Shown piece by piece: positions 1-9,711 of a stretch of DNA of 64,000 nt. The notes beneath the pieces were generated by a model. It was given only the letters and a program-made list of their open reading frames with translations, searched no databases and was not told where the DNA came from. The position numbers and the translations under genes are program-made. Position 1 is the first letter of the stretch. Each line of letters opens with the position of its first letter. Source of the stretch: Paenibacillus sp. FSL M7-0420 (GTDB lineage Bacteria > Bacillota > Bacilli > Paenibacillales > Paenibacillaceae); the NCBI RefSeq assembly GCF_038002345.1, contig NZ_JBBOCJ010000001.1, positions 6,634,001 to 6,698,000 on the forward strand, written 5' to 3'.

Positions 1-2
1 GT

Positions 3-3000
3 CTAAAAAAATCAATAAACATGAATCAGAACTTTTTAAGCAACGAGGATTACAAGCTGGATATTACTGTAATGAATATAGATGAATTCAATTATTATAT
101 TGAAAGCACCTTTGCAAATACACGTGAATATGGCCTTAATGGCGTATATGATATGCTATTGTTCGGATTCCGGGATGAATATTACTCGAAGACAATAATG
201 AAACCCTTATCTATCACAGCAGTAAAGGAATTCATTAATGAATCCAAACAGAGCGCAATGTTCACACATGATACAGTCATCAATCTGTATGGAGGTAATA
301 CTTGGGTAGACAATTTCAAAGAGATTACAGGCCAGAAAGATCCGGTTGTTAACCTTGGTCATAATGCACTTAATCCATCAAAAAAAGTAACGCCGGTTAA
401 TGACGGATTGCTTATGCAGTACCCTTTTTATCTGAGTCAACAGACTAGTAGCGGTACCCAGAACAGTATTGGTGAACCCAAAGTAGCCAAGACACACAAT
501 CAGTACTTCACTCTGGATCTGGAAGACCGGACCGTTGTTCCCTGGTACAACATCATCAGCGAATCAGGTGATGCAACCAAACGGACTCCCGATGACAGCT
601 GGAACCATTACTACACCTATTCCAAAGGAAACGTAACCTATTCTGGAACCGGCCATCTGTTTGGCTCTAATCTTTCGAGTAGCGAGTCTGTGTTCCCGGA
701 GTGGGAACAGAAGCTTTTTGTTAACACGATGTACAGAGCATTTATGGGTGCTAACCACGCTCCCAGCATCACTGCATATTCACCTATTGAAGGGGCCATT
801 ATTCCGTCCTATCAAGATAAGCTGACTGTAAGCTATTCGGTAGCCGATCTCGATTTGAAGGACCGCACCCTGACCACTAATCTGAAATTCATCGTGAACG
901 GAAAAGAATTGACCAGCCCGGACTATATGATCCACAACCGGCGTATAGGATCTGAAGAGACTATTACACAGACTTTCAAGAACCCTCTTAGCGAGAGTGG
1001 CAATATTGAAATCATGATCACTGCACAAGATGACCAGGGCGCCTCCGCTTCACCAGTCATCATCCCATTGACTGTGTCAAAGGTGGAGTCCTCTTTATCC
1101 ATAAACAGAAGCCAATCCGCCACCAAAATAGGTCGGGACAAGCTGGTAACAATAGATTATAGCATTGCTCCAAAAACTTTAAGGCTAGAGGATGTTCAAC
1201 CTCAATACCAAGGGAAAAACAACCTGTTAATTTCCGGCTTGCGCTATGATGAAAAATTCGCTCCAAATCTTGAATTTGAGGGAGAATCACTACCGCAAGG
1301 GTTCACCAAGACCGGAAATCTCAGTGAAGGTTACACTATAAAAGGAACTTTTGAGAATATCACTTTTCAGTTAACAACAATCGATGGTAAGCAGTACTAT
1401 AAGCCGGTTAATCCTCACAGTACGTCTGACCCGCTTATATATAAATTCACCCTAAGCTTCAAACCTAAGGCAGCGGAGAAATATATACTTGATAACTCCA
1501 GCATTATGTTCGAGGATATCCATGCCCCCGCAGAATCTGTACCTACGGCAGTACCTACAGCGGCTCCTACTGTTGCAGCAACACCGACTCCGACACCTAC
1601 TCCGGCTCCTGTTCCAACTGTAGCACCTCCGGTGTTCCCGGGTTCTACAGCGCCTATTTCGGCTCTGGGGGTTGCTAAGGATTATTCAGTGTATATCCTG
1701 GAGGATATTGATTATTCATCTACTTCTTTTCAGAATAAAGCACGTACAGCAGCGGGTGGTAATTTTACAACTCCAAATCTGACCTTGGGTGGAAATTTAC
1801 CTGAAAGTGAATCAGGAGCAACTCTTGTAGTCGGCGGTAACATAAACTGGTCATCTAATAACGGAAGTATGCGAGGCAAAGCGTATTACGGAGGCAAAGT
1901 AATTGCTGTTGCAGAAGCCTACAAAAATAAGTTTTTCCTTGATACATCACTGCCATTTGCCCAAGTTAACCAGCATTTAAAGAATCTCTCTAGCTATTTG
2001 GGCCATTTACCAGGCACTAATGTTACCTCCGTCTTAGCAAACGGCAGAAATGACTTTACTCTTAGCGGAACAGACCCAAATCTAAATATTTTTAATGTTA
2101 CTCTCAAGGATAGCTCTAAATCTATCAGTGCTGTGAACATAAATGCACCAGCCGGTTCTACAGTAGTTATTAATATATCAGGCAAATCAGCAAGCTTTGG
2201 TAACGGCTCTATTAATCACGGGAATGTTGCCAATGATCACATTATCTTCAACTTTTATGAAGCTGAATCTCTTGTCTCGCAATATTATGCTATAGATCAG
2301 TCGATTTTGGCTCCTTTAGCAACACTCTCATTAACAGGAACTTATAATGGAACAATAATTGCTAAAAAACTGCAACCTATTGGTGGTGGAATTGATATCG
2401 GGGGTGTAAATCCCTTTAGCGGAAATTTGCCTGAAATGCCTGCCGCAACCACAGCACCAACCGCAGTCCCTACAGCGACTGCTACACCTGTAGCTACAGT
2501 AACAGTTACACCAGTACCTACTGCTAGTGCCACGCCAACCGTGATGCCGACAGCTACGCCAGTTCCAACAACTGTGACTATGAAGTTTTTAGCTGTTAAT
2601 CTGGAAGTGATTATTGAGATTACTTCAATTACGGTGCACGATGAAGACATACTGGTTGATCAAAAGTTATCGCTCCCGTCAATCACAACTATTCTGCCTG
2701 ACGACGTAGATGCGAAGGACCGGACTCTTCAGTGGACAATCGTAAGCGGCAAAGATTTCATTAAATTCATAAGCGACGGTATGATCCAAGCAATTGCGCC
2801 GGGTGAAGCAGAGATTCAAGCCTCAGCTCAAGATGGAAGCAAGGTTGTCAGCAATATAGCCAGAATTACTGTGACAGCACCTATTCCGCCTGAGCCGATA
2901 CGCACCATTGAGCTTACCGGAGATATTTCAGGAACTGCCAATACCCCAATTAATTTGAATGCTGTATACACCAGTAATCCAGTTGAGACGGATATAAACT

Positions 3001-3779
3001 ATAAGTGGACTGCCACAGATGGGAATGGCACCAACGTTAATCAATACCTGACAACGAGTGGTCCAACTTCACCTACAGGAACCTTTAATGCACCGCAGAG
3101 TGGGATCTATACTATCACGGTAACTGCATACAGCAACAGCAATAAGGCTGGCTCCCCAGCCACCAAGATCATTACCATCACCAACCCATTAAGGGACTTT
3201 ACTATTGATAGTGCTGATAGTGTTTTTGTTGGCAAATTCATTGAGATGAGTATAAAGGACTTCGCTCCTGATAACGCAGATGATGCTTTCGATATCCATT
3301 GGAGCTTAGTGGGAGATGGTGCTCAGTATGCAAGCTTAACCAAAGCCCCAGACGATACGGATGACACTAAGTATATTTTAACTGGTATCAAGGCAAAGGA
3401 TACTGTCACTGTTTCAGTCACGGCAGGAGGCATTACTAGGATTAAGAAAATTAAGATCGAACCTCTGGTTCTTACGGATATCCAGTTTACGGGGACTATA
3501 GTGGAGATGAACGTTGGCGAATCCAGACCACTGGACCAGCTTCTCTGGTTCTCGCCAAGAGAGATTACTCTGAATGATGTTCGGGATCAATTGGATTGGA
3601 CAAGTACTTTCTCTGGAATTGCCTCCTTCCAAACTCCTGTTACCGTAGACAATCGGGGGATAATCCATGCACATAAAAGTGGAAGTACGCTGGTAACTGT
3701 ACAATATGTTAACAACCCCCTAATTAAGACAACCATACTCGTCAAAGTATATCCTCTCGATACGGATGACCGTTACTAG
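3..3779 (+). CDS. Large surface protein with choice-of-anchor A domain and Ig-like repeats (5' partial)
   Basis: The reading frame is open to the left edge, so the true start and any signal peptide lie outside the window; the first internal ATG is at 21. Residues counted from that ATG: about 1-245 look like a GATase/ThuA-type or DUF5057-type domain (FTHDT, GTGHLFG). Ig-like segments follow to about 505, then a Pro/Thr linker (about 506-540). A choice-of-anchor A domain spans about 545-805, recognised by the GGN and VVGGNI motifs and the closing GTIIAKK segment. A second ATPTP-type linker (about 808-853) leads into BIG2/PKD-like Ig domains up to the C-terminus. No SLH or LPXTG anchor is visible at the C-terminus. 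It is most likely an exported cell-surface or adhesin-like protein. It converges on a pseudopilin operon, which suggests a surface-appendage context. The domain calls are by eye; the N-terminal assignment is the least certain. Confidence 0.75.
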   Translation, partial: LKKSINMNQNFLSNEDYKLDITVMNIDEFNYYIESTFANTREYGLNGVYDMLLFGFRDEYYSKTIMKPLSITAVKEFINESKQSAMFTHDTVINLYGGNTWVDNFKEITGQKDPVVNLGHNALNPSKKVTPVNDGLLMQYPFYLSQQTSSGTQNSIGEPKVAKTHNQYFTLDLEDRTVVPWYNIISESGDATKRTPDDSWNHYYTYSKGNVTYSGTGHLFGSNLSSSESVFPEWEQKLFVNTMYRAFMGANHAPSITAYSPIEGAIIPSYQDKLTVSYSVADLDLKDRTLTTNLKFIVNGKELTSPDYMIHNRRIGSEETITQTFKNPLSESGNIEIMITAQDDQGASASPVIIPLTVSKVESSLSINRSQSATKIGRDKLVTIDYSIAPKTLRLEDVQPQYQGKNNLLISGLRYDEKFAPNLEFEGESLPQGFTKTGNLSEGYTIKGTFENITFQLTTIDGKQYYKPVNPHSTSDPLIYKFTLSFKPKAAEKYILDNSSIMFEDIHAPAESVPTAVPTAAPTVAATPTPTPTPAPVPTVAPPVFPGSTAPISALGVAKDYSVYILEDIDYSSTSFQNKARTAAGGNFTTPNLTLGGNLPESESGATLVVGGNINWSSNNGSMRGKAYYGGKVIAVAEAYKNKFFLDTSLPFAQVNQHLKNLSSYLGHLPGTNVTSVLANGRNDFTLSGTDPNLNIFNVTLKDSSKSISAVNINAPAGSTVVINISGKSASFGNGSINHGNVANDHIIFNFYEAESLVSQYYAIDQSILAPLATLSLTGTYNGTIIAKKLQPIGGGIDIGGVNPFSGNLPEMPAATTAPTAVPTATATPVATVTVTPVPTASATPTVMPTATPVPTTVTMKFLAVNLEVIIEITSITVHDEDILVDQKLSLPSITTILPDDVDAKDRTLQWTIVSGKDFIKFISDGMIQAIAPGEAEIQASAQDGSKVVSNIARITVTAPIPPEPIRTIELTGDISGTANTPINLNAVYTSNPVETDINYKWTATDGNGTNVNQYLTTSGPTSPTGTFNAPQSGIYTITVTAYSNSNKAGSPATKIITITNPLRDFTIDSADSVFVGKFIEMSIKDFAPDNADDAFDIHWSLVGDGAQYASLTKAPDDTDDTKYILTGIKAKDTVTVSVTAGGITRIKKIKIEPLVLTDIQFTGTIVEMNVGESRPLDQLLWFSPREITLNDVRDQLDWTSTFSGIASFQTPVTVDNRGIIHAHKSGSTLVTVQYVNNPLIKTTILVKVYPLDTDDRY

Positions 3780-3801
3780 GGGAAACTAAATAACAATATT
3801 A

Positions 3802-3847
3802 AAAGGAGCCTTTGGGCGCAGTGAATACTGACGCGAAAGGCTCCTTT
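3802..3847. terminator. Bidirectional intrinsic terminator
   Basis: AAAGGAGCCTTT and AAAGGCTCCTTT form a 12-bp stem with A/T runs on both sides. It lies between the convergent surface-protein gene and the pseudopilin operon and can serve both. Confidence 0.85.
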
Positions 3848-3862
3848 AATTGATGTATACCG

Positions 3863-5746
3863 TCAATTTACCAGTTGCATAGGTCCGACATTTACATTGA
3901 CGGTTTGCACTCTGGGTAAGCTGGATTGCTGATTCTCATAGATGTCCGGTTTATAATCTATCACAAAACGCTCTGGAGCAGCCGCTTGGTTAATGATTAG
4001 TCTGCCAGCATTGCCTGGAAGAGGCTCCATAACATTACCTTTTACTGCATGGACAGTCAGGTTGTCTCTAGCAAAAAAACCGCCGATCAAGTGGAACATA
4101 GAGCCTACGCCATACAACTCACCACTGGAGTCTGTATAAAAGAAAGCTTCCATCGTTTCCTCTGCACTTGGTTCGTTCACAGCAAAGGCGTGCAGGCGGT
4201 TGATAAGCACTTTCCCTTTGGAGATCAGGACCAGTTCTTTGGTCTCCAGGTCATTTCCCTGAAGTCCCCGAATATTTGCATCCTCAACCGTTGTATCACC
4301 TAACACCAGCAAAGTCGAATCAAACTTAACGTTGCCTTTGATCTTAACATTACCAGTAACTAATATATTGGCCCGGACTGGTAAAAAATCAGGCTTAAAG
4401 TTGTTGATTTCTAAATTCCCGGTAACGATGAACCAGCGGGGCATACTCCCGCTTTTGGGATCAATCTCGTTGGACGGTCCCTCCCGGTAAAATAATTTCT
4501 TGTAATCCAAACCATCAACAACCAAATTCCCGTTAAAAACAACTGTGGAATCCAAGTTCTCCAACTGCTGTAGTTTCTCATTGTATATTTCAAGATCCTT
4601 CTGATACTGTTCAAGGACAGCTTCTTCGGCATCCGGTAGTACTTTATCTGGAGCTACCGGCATTCCTTGAATATGTGTGACCTCCGAACGCCCGATAATC
4701 CAAGAATTCAAGTCTGCAATGCCTTTGCTGTATTCTCCACGCATACTGTTTCTTAATGATTTTTGGGTAAAATCATCCTTTGAGGAGGATAGCCCCTGCG
4801 CCAGCTTATCGAAAAACGACTCCTCAACGTTGATTTGGACAAATTTATTTTTCTCTTTAATTTTAATGTTAGCCGGATTCACATGCAGAATCTTAGCCAA
4901 TAGAACGTTCCTTTCGCTCTCGGTTTCAGGCAGGGAGGTCATCGTATCTTCTTGATCTTCTGACAGGATACTCTCCTTCGGCTGGAAATTCTCTTTATAT
5001 TTGATATTGCTCATTGCTTGAACATGTACCTCACCCGGGGCTGACCCATCCGCATTACTCATGACGGTGGGGAAATCCAAGGTGACTTCAGGATATCTAT
5101 GTCCCAAGTAAGTGTACCAAGGTGTATTTGTTATCAGCAGCTTCTCTCCGGCATATACATTGCCCTTAAGCACAGGAGCTCCATTCAGCCGGAGAGTCTT
5201 CTCTGAGCCGAATACATACTTCAGGAAGTCTGGATAACTGTCTATAATGACCTGCTGCCTCAGTGTCCGTTCCACTCCGTTGACCACTGCCTTGGAGCTG
5301 ATATTGATGGTATACTGGATAGACTGGTTTTGTTTTCTGATTTTTTTGTCCTTAGTATCATCATATTTGATGCCATCGACTGAGCCCCTGCTGGAAGATT
5401 GTAATTCTGTAGCTACCTTCAGACTGGCCTTGTTGTCATCCAGCTTCGCAAGAATTATTCCCAGGCTTTCCGGGTCAATATCCTCCAGTTGTAATCCCTT
5501 CAGCTCGGATTGAATATAGGCTGCAGCTTCATTAAGTCCTTTTTGGGCAAGATGCAAGGACTGTACGTCACTCTCCCTTGTTTCACTTCTTTGGGCGCCT
5601 CCAATAGTTGCGCCTAGAACCGCTAATCCGAGAATTGTAAGAAGAAGGACAATAAACATTACTAGTACGAGTGCAGAGCCTTGTTCAGACTTCATGCGGG
5701 AAAACCACTCGGAGCATCTGCTCTTTTTTATAAACCTCGATCCCAT
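3863..5746 (-). CDS. PilX-like pseudopilin-associated protein (627 aa)
   Basis: The N-terminus is a short basic cytoplasmic segment followed by one hydrophobic helix (about residues 24-47, starting GSALVLVMF), as in PilX N-terminal-domain proteins of type IV pilus and type II secretion systems. The long exported remainder includes a region (about 400-500) of short repeating strands (NGNLVVDG, VTGNLEI, VTGNVKIKG, LVLGDTTV) that resembles bactofilin-type or choice-of-anchor A beta-helices. A typical PilX is under 250 aa, so this is an enlarged form. It is the last gene of a three-gene operon, 15 bp after the PilW-like gene, and the order V-W-X matches minor-pilin operons. The start chosen has AGGAGCGG upstream; a later ATG at residue 18 is a weaker alternative. 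Inferred role: minor pilin or secretion pseudopilus component. Confidence 0.75.
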   Translation of the reverse strand: MGSRFIKKSRCSEWFSRMKSEQGSALVLVMFIVLLLTILGLAVLGATIGGAQRSETRESDVQSLHLAQKGLNEAAAYIQSELKGLQLEDIDPESLGIILAKLDDNKASLKVATELQSSSRGSVDGIKYDDTKDKKIRKQNQSIQYTINISSKAVVNGVERTLRQQVIIDSYPDFLKYVFGSEKTLRLNGAPVLKGNVYAGEKLLITNTPWYTYLGHRYPEVTLDFPTVMSNADGSAPGEVHVQAMSNIKYKENFQPKESILSEDQEDTMTSLPETESERNVLLAKILHVNPANIKIKEKNKFVQINVEESFFDKLAQGLSSSKDDFTQKSLRNSMRGEYSKGIADLNSWIIGRSEVTHIQGMPVAPDKVLPDAEEAVLEQYQKDLEIYNEKLQQLENLDSTVVFNGNLVVDGLDYKKLFYREGPSNEIDPKSGSMPRWFIVTGNLEINNFKPDFLPVRANILVTGNVKIKGNVKFDSTLLVLGDTTVEDANIRGLQGNDLETKELVLISKGKVLINRLHAFAVNEPSAEETMEAFFYTDSSGELYGVGSMFHLIGGFFARDNLTVHAVKGNVMEPLPGNAGRLIINQAAAPERFVIDYKPDIYENQQSSLPRVQTVNVNVGPMQLVN

Positions 5747-5761
5747 TTCTGCCCACCGCTC

Positions 5762-6349
5762 CTAGAATCCGAATTTGCTCTCAACCGCAAGCTGCCGTCT
5801 GTTATCTCCATGTTCTAAAGTCAGAGAAAGCTTGATATTCAGCAGGCCACTCTCACAAGGCTGTATTGAATTTGCACTGCATTCCAAGCTTATTGAAGAA
5901 TTCGGGCCCAACATGGAATCTGTCGAAGTCCTTGTATTATATGTATCTCCTGGTGTTGGAGTAGTTACGGCACTTACATGATCAGTAGTTGCTGTGGGGT
6001 CTGTTGTTGGAAGCTCATTTATCACTAACTGCCCGCCGGATATTCCTATCGTTACTTCATCGATCCCTCCGCTAAGATTATCTCTGCTCAGAAGTATAGT
6101 CTTATTCACTTCATCAGAAGAAATAGTGTTTGGAGCAAAAGTATAGATTTCAGTAATAATTGCAGACATCAGTAAGTCACTTTCATCCCTCAACGTATTC
6201 TCCATAGTCACTCTCTGATAACTCTGCACGCCAAACGTCATTACTCCATAGACAAGTGCGGATACCAGAGAAAACAAAGACAACGCTGCAATAAGCTCAA
6301 TTAGCGTAAAGCCCTGTTCTTTGCGGAGAAGATCAACGAATTTTCTCAT
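5762..6349 (-). CDS. PilW-like prepilin (195 aa)
   Basis: This is a prepilin with a type IV leader: [13 protein letters not shown], then the cleaved FTLIE motif (Gly13/Phe14, Glu at +5) and a hydrophobic helix to about residue 38. The reading frame extends 38 codons further upstream, but the ATG at 6349 has GGAGGG 11 nt before it and gives the standard short leader, so it is the likely start. This start overlaps the end of the preceding PilV-like gene by 17 bp, which indicates translational coupling. The rest is a globular domain without a recognised fold. It should be processed by a prepilin peptidase and assembled as a minor pilin; no peptidase or assembly ATPase gene is in the window. Confidence 0.8.
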   Translation of the reverse strand: MRKFVDLLRKEQGFTLIELIAALSLFSLVSALVYGVMTFGVQSYQRVTMENTLRDESDLLMSAIITEIYTFAPNTISSDEVNKTILLSRDNLSGGIDEVTIGISGGQLVINELPTTDPTATTDHVSAVTTPTPGDTYNTRTSTDSMLGPNSSISLECSANSIQPCESGLLNIKLSLTLEHGDNRRQLAVESKFGF

Positions 6350-6938
6350 CTGTAATATATCCCTCCACAACAGTCTCCTTACCATTCGTTCTAACCTGAC
6401 TGGAATCCCGCACTCTGACCCGAACCGGCAAAAGGTACTCGGCAGTAGCCTTCTCAATGGCATCCGATGAATGTATCATTCCTGTATGGAGAGTAGACTG
6501 ATATTCAATATCTATCTGATAGCTGATGTTATTAATCGTAGGATTCAGCACCTTCGCCAAAGTGTTCACATCGCTCACCGCATTACTATAGACGCTGCAG
6601 CTCACCGTTGTCTCTGTCAAAGGAACACAGCCTGAGGCCTGAATCGCAGGGTGACCTATAATCTCAGGTTCTGCTCCTGTAGTAGGCCTCCCTTTAAGGT
6701 ATAACTCAAGCTTCTGAAAATCCTGCTTCTCCATATAAAACAAAGCGTTCCGCGCCAGATTGACCATGATCGTCTTGTTCTGGTTGGACTTGGAATAGGT
6801 CATGGCATTGGTGAAATAAGAAGTCAGTACCAGGGACACTATCGACAAAATGACGATGGCGGCCAGCACCTCGATCAGGGTGAAGCCCGCTTCCTTGCCC
6901 CGCTCGCGGCTGCGCTTCCATGGGTCTTTCCAGGACAT
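6333..6938 (-). CDS. PilV-like prepilin (201 aa)
   Basis: First gene of the pseudopilin operon. It has a short basic leader ending in KEAG, the cleavage motif FTLIEVLAA (Gly18/Phe19, Glu at +5), and a hydrophobic helix through about residue 43. The C-terminal domain contains two cysteine pairs and ends with a VRVRD/GYITDEK segment as in PilV/GspI-type minor pilins. GGGAG lies 9 nt before the ATG. The gene overlaps the next one by 17 bp. The 217 bp upstream hold the divergent esterase gene's promoter region. Family membership is clear from the leader; the function within a pilus or DNA-uptake pseudopilus is inferred from the V-W-X gene order. Confidence 0.8.
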   Translation of the reverse strand: MSWKDPWKRSRERGKEAGFTLIEVLAAIVILSIVSLVLTSYFTNAMTYSKSNQNKTIMVNLARNALFYMEKQDFQKLELYLKGRPTTGAEPEIIGHPAIQASGCVPLTETTVSCSVYSNAVSDVNTLAKVLNPTINNISYQIDIEYQSTLHTGMIHSSDAIEKATAEYLLPVRVRVRDSSQVRTNGKETVVEGYITDEKIR

Positions 6939-7155
6939 TATGTTCGCTCCCTATACTCTATTGAAATTCAATTATGGGCTTATCCGTGTCTTCAGTCCTG
7001 TGTCCTTGCATGTTTATATGAATCTTTCTACCTACTTCCATTATATTCTTTCTCCTCCGGCAGCAGCAATGCTTGCGGACAATAAATCTGGAGAAATCTA
7101 CAATTTATATCAGGTAGGGGCTGTGCTATCATGTGGGCAGAAAGGGGATACGCAA

Positions 7156-7941
7156 ATGGCTTTAATTGAATGTAAATTTTATTCGGAGGTGCTGGGGCTC
7201 AGTACTTCGATGACTGTCATTCTGCCGCAGCAGACCACTACGCAGATCGGAATGAGCAATGTCTCCAAAGGGACCTTACACCCCACGCTGTATCTGCTGC
7301 ACGGCTTGTCTGACGATGATTCGATCTGGCTGCGCCGCACCTCAATTGAGCGTTATGTAGCGGAGTTGGGTATCGCTGTGGTTATGCCGCAGGTCCACCG
7401 CAGCTTCTACACAGATATGGAGGCGGGCGGCAAGTACTGGACATTCATTAGTGAGGAGTTACCAGCACTGGCCCGTTCCTTCTTCCCGTTGTCGGCCAAG
7501 CGCGAGGATAACTTCGTGGCGGGATTGTCGATGGGCGGATATGGGGCAATGAAGCTCGGACTGCGCAAGCCGGGGAACTGGGCTGCCGCAGCAAGTCTGT
7601 CTGGAGCCCTCGATATGGCACACAATTTCTTGAACTTTGAAGATCCATCGCAGAAGACTAAGGATTATTTGCAGATTTTTGGGGACAAGAACATTGCTGG
7701 TACTCCGGAAGATCTGCTATGGCTGCTTGAGGAAGTGAACCGCTCCAAAGGACCGAAGCCGCTGCTCTACCAGTGCTGTGGAACCGAGGATTTCCTGTAT
7801 GAGGACAATCAGGTCTTCCGCAAGGCCTGCTCCAAGACGAAGCTGTCTCTAACCTACGAGGAAGGGCCGGGCGAGCATGAGTGGGGATACTGGGATGCCA
7901 AGATCCGCGATGTGCTGAAGTGGCTGCCGCTAAGCAAGTAG
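7156..7941 (+). CDS. Esterase of the S-formylglutathione hydrolase / tributyrin esterase type (261 aa)
   Basis: An alpha/beta hydrolase of the esterase D (PF00756) family. The nucleophile motif GLSMGG puts Ser at 125; Asp212 (GTEDFLY) and His241 (GEHEWGYW) complete the catalytic triad. The oxyanion-hole region LLHGLSDD is at about 47-54. There is no signal peptide, so it acts in the cytoplasm on short acyl esters. A much earlier in-frame ATG exists at 6850, but it lies inside the divergent prepilin gene; the ATG at 7156 has AAAGGGG at 8 nt and gives the usual family length. It is a lone gene, bounded by a terminator. Exact substrate unknown. Confidence 0.88.
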   Translation: MALIECKFYSEVLGLSTSMTVILPQQTTTQIGMSNVSKGTLHPTLYLLHGLSDDDSIWLRRTSIERYVAELGIAVVMPQVHRSFYTDMEAGGKYWTFISEELPALARSFFPLSAKREDNFVAGLSMGGYGAMKLGLRKPGNWAAAASLSGALDMAHNFLNFEDPSQKTKDYLQIFGDKNIAGTPEDLLWLLEEVNRSKGPKPLLYQCCGTEDFLYEDNQVFRKACSKTKLSLTYEEGPGEHEWGYWDAKIRDVLKWLPLSK

Positions 7942-8024
7942 AATCTTCCAGATTGTAAGCGGATACGGATCATCCCGTAAGCTTCTACCTGGGGTGCGGA
8001 GAATATAACATTATCGCTCAAAAA

Positions 8025-8072
8025 AAAGACTGTCCTACCGCATCTAACCGATGCTGAGTAGAGACAGTCTTT
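8025..8072. terminator. Intrinsic terminator after the esterase gene
   Basis: AAAGACTGTC pairs with GACAGTCTTT, and a second stem GCATC/GATGC sits inside the loop. An A run precedes it and a T-rich stretch follows. It separates the esterase from the convergent arg genes. Confidence 0.8.
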
Positions 8073-8132
8073 CGTTTAAAATATAAGAATTTATATGTTG
8101 CACACGATAACTTATCCTTCTATTTCTCGCTG

Positions 8133-8170
8133 AAACGGTACCGTCCTTTAAAAGGACGGCAATGCCGTTT
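8133..8170 (-). terminator. Hairpin downstream of argH, probable terminator
   Basis: CCGTCCTTT and AAAGGACGG form a perfect 9-bp stem, enclosed by AAACGG/CCGTTT. No clear U-tract follows on the minus strand, so termination is inferred from position and stem strength. Confidence 0.5.
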
Positions 8171-8209
8171 CCACTTGTCCTCTAGTTTCGCCTTCAGGCT
8201 CTTCCAGGC

Positions 8210-9625
8210 TTACTCCGCAGCATGTCCATGCTGCTTCACCCATTCACCCGCAGCAGCCAGGTCCGCTTCAGCTCGCCCGATGGCGGCCTGCACCTGAACC
8301 GTAGCGGTACCACCGTAGACATTACGGGCGTTCACCACGGCCTCCGGCTGGAGCACTGCATAGATCTGGTCGTCGAACAGCGGCGAGAACTGCTTGAATT
8401 CGTCCAGCGTCAGATCGAGCAGGAACTTGCCCTCGTTGATGCAATACAGGACGGTCTTGCCGATCACCTCATGCGCCTGACGGAACGGCAGGCCTTTGCC
8501 TACCAGGAAGTCGGCGATATCGGTCGCGTTGGAGAAGTCCGTATTCACCGCTTCACGCATCCGCGCCTTGTTCACCTTCATGGTGGCGATCATCGGCGCG
8601 AACAGCTGCAAGGCCCCTGTAAGCGTAGCTACAGTATCGAACATGCCTTCCTTGTCTTCCTGCATGTCCTTGTTATAGGCCAGCGGCAGCGACTTCAGCA
8701 CGGTCAGGAGTCCGATCAGGTTGCCGTAGACACGGCCTGTCTTGCCGCGTACCAGCTCCGGCACATCCGGGTTCTTCTTCTGCGGCATGATGCTGCTGCC
8801 GGTGCAGAAGGCATCATCCAGCTCCACGAAGCTGAATTCGGTGCTGCTCCACAGCACCAGCTCTTCACTGAGCCGGGACAGATGAGTCATAACGAGCGAT
8901 GCATTCGCCAGGAACTCCACGATGAAGTCGCGGTCGCTGACCGCATCCAGACTGTTCTCATAGACCCCGTCGAAGCCAAGCTGCTCGGCCACGAAGTGGC
9001 GGTCAATCGGGAACGTCGTTCCCGCCAGCGCCCCGGCACCCAGCGGCAGCACGTTGATCCGCTTGTAGCTGTCGGTCAGGCGCTCCGCATCGCGGCGGAA
9101 CATCGACACGTAGGCCAGCAGATGATGTGCGAACAGAATCGGCTGTGCCCGCTGCAGGTGGGTATATCCAGGAACGATGGTCTCCAGGTTATCCTTGGCC
9201 TGCCCGATCAGCGCACCCTGCAGCTCATGCAGCAGCGCGACCAGCTCCACCACGCGGTTTCGCAGGTAGAGGTGCATATCTGTAGCCACCTGATCGTTGC
9301 GGCTGCGTCCGGTGTGCAGCTTGCCGCCGACCGGGCCGATCTGTTCGATCAAGTTCTTTTCAATATTCATGTGGATATCTTCATCGGCAACCGAGAATAC
9401 AATCTCCCCCGCGCGTACCATCTCCAGTACCTTCGCCAGTCCGTTCTTGATCGTCTCGACATCCTCTTGCGGCAGAATTCCGCATTTACCCAGCATCGTG
9501 ACATGGGCCAGACTGCCCTGCACATCCTCTTCCGCCAGCACTTTATCGAACTCGATAGAAGCCGTATATTCCTCTACCAGCTTGTTCGTTCCTTTGGTAA
9601 AACGTCCGCCCCACAGCTTGCTCAC
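8210..9625 (-). CDS. argH: Argininosuccinate lyase
   Basis: It cleaves argininosuccinate to arginine and fumarate, the last step of arginine synthesis, in the cytoplasm. The 471-aa length is typical. The fumarase/aspartase superfamily signature [12 protein letters not shown] carries the catalytic serine in the flexible loop (about residues 275-290). TGRSRNDQ and the HTHLQ-type motif [13 protein letters not shown] are also present. Translation starts at GTG (9625) with GAGGAGG 8 nt before it. It follows argG by 86 bp; that gap contains a hairpin (9651-9690, AGAAGGGCCG/CGGCCTTCT) without a U-tract, possibly an mRNA-processing or stabilising element. The long open frame on the opposite strand is a codon-bias shadow. 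Confidence 0.97.
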   Translation of the reverse strand: MSKLWGGRFTKGTNKLVEEYTASIEFDKVLAEEDVQGSLAHVTMLGKCGILPQEDVETIKNGLAKVLEMVRAGEIVFSVADEDIHMNIEKNLIEQIGPVGGKLHTGRSRNDQVATDMHLYLRNRVVELVALLHELQGALIGQAKDNLETIVPGYTHLQRAQPILFAHHLLAYVSMFRRDAERLTDSYKRINVLPLGAGALAGTTFPIDRHFVAEQLGFDGVYENSLDAVSDRDFIVEFLANASLVMTHLSRLSEELVLWSSTEFSFVELDDAFCTGSSIMPQKKNPDVPELVRGKTGRVYGNLIGLLTVLKSLPLAYNKDMQEDKEGMFDTVATLTGALQLFAPMIATMKVNKARMREAVNTDFSNATDIADFLVGKGLPFRQAHEVIGKTVLYCINEGKFLLDLTLDEFKQFSPLFDDQIYAVLQPEAVVNARNVYGGTATVQVQAAIGRAEADLAAAGEWVKQHGHAAE

Positions 9626-9711
9626 CTGTTGTTCCTCCTCGATAGACGTTAGAAGGGCCGCCCCTGTCCAGTTGGGAGGAACGGCCTTCTTGTGTCCGCT
9701 TTTATATACTG

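Noticed and set aside
8222..9652. 476-codon open frame on the plus strand opposite argH
   Set aside because: Mirrors argH codon bias; no ribosome binding site; protein is rich in His/Arg/Gln without any domain, while argH is certain.
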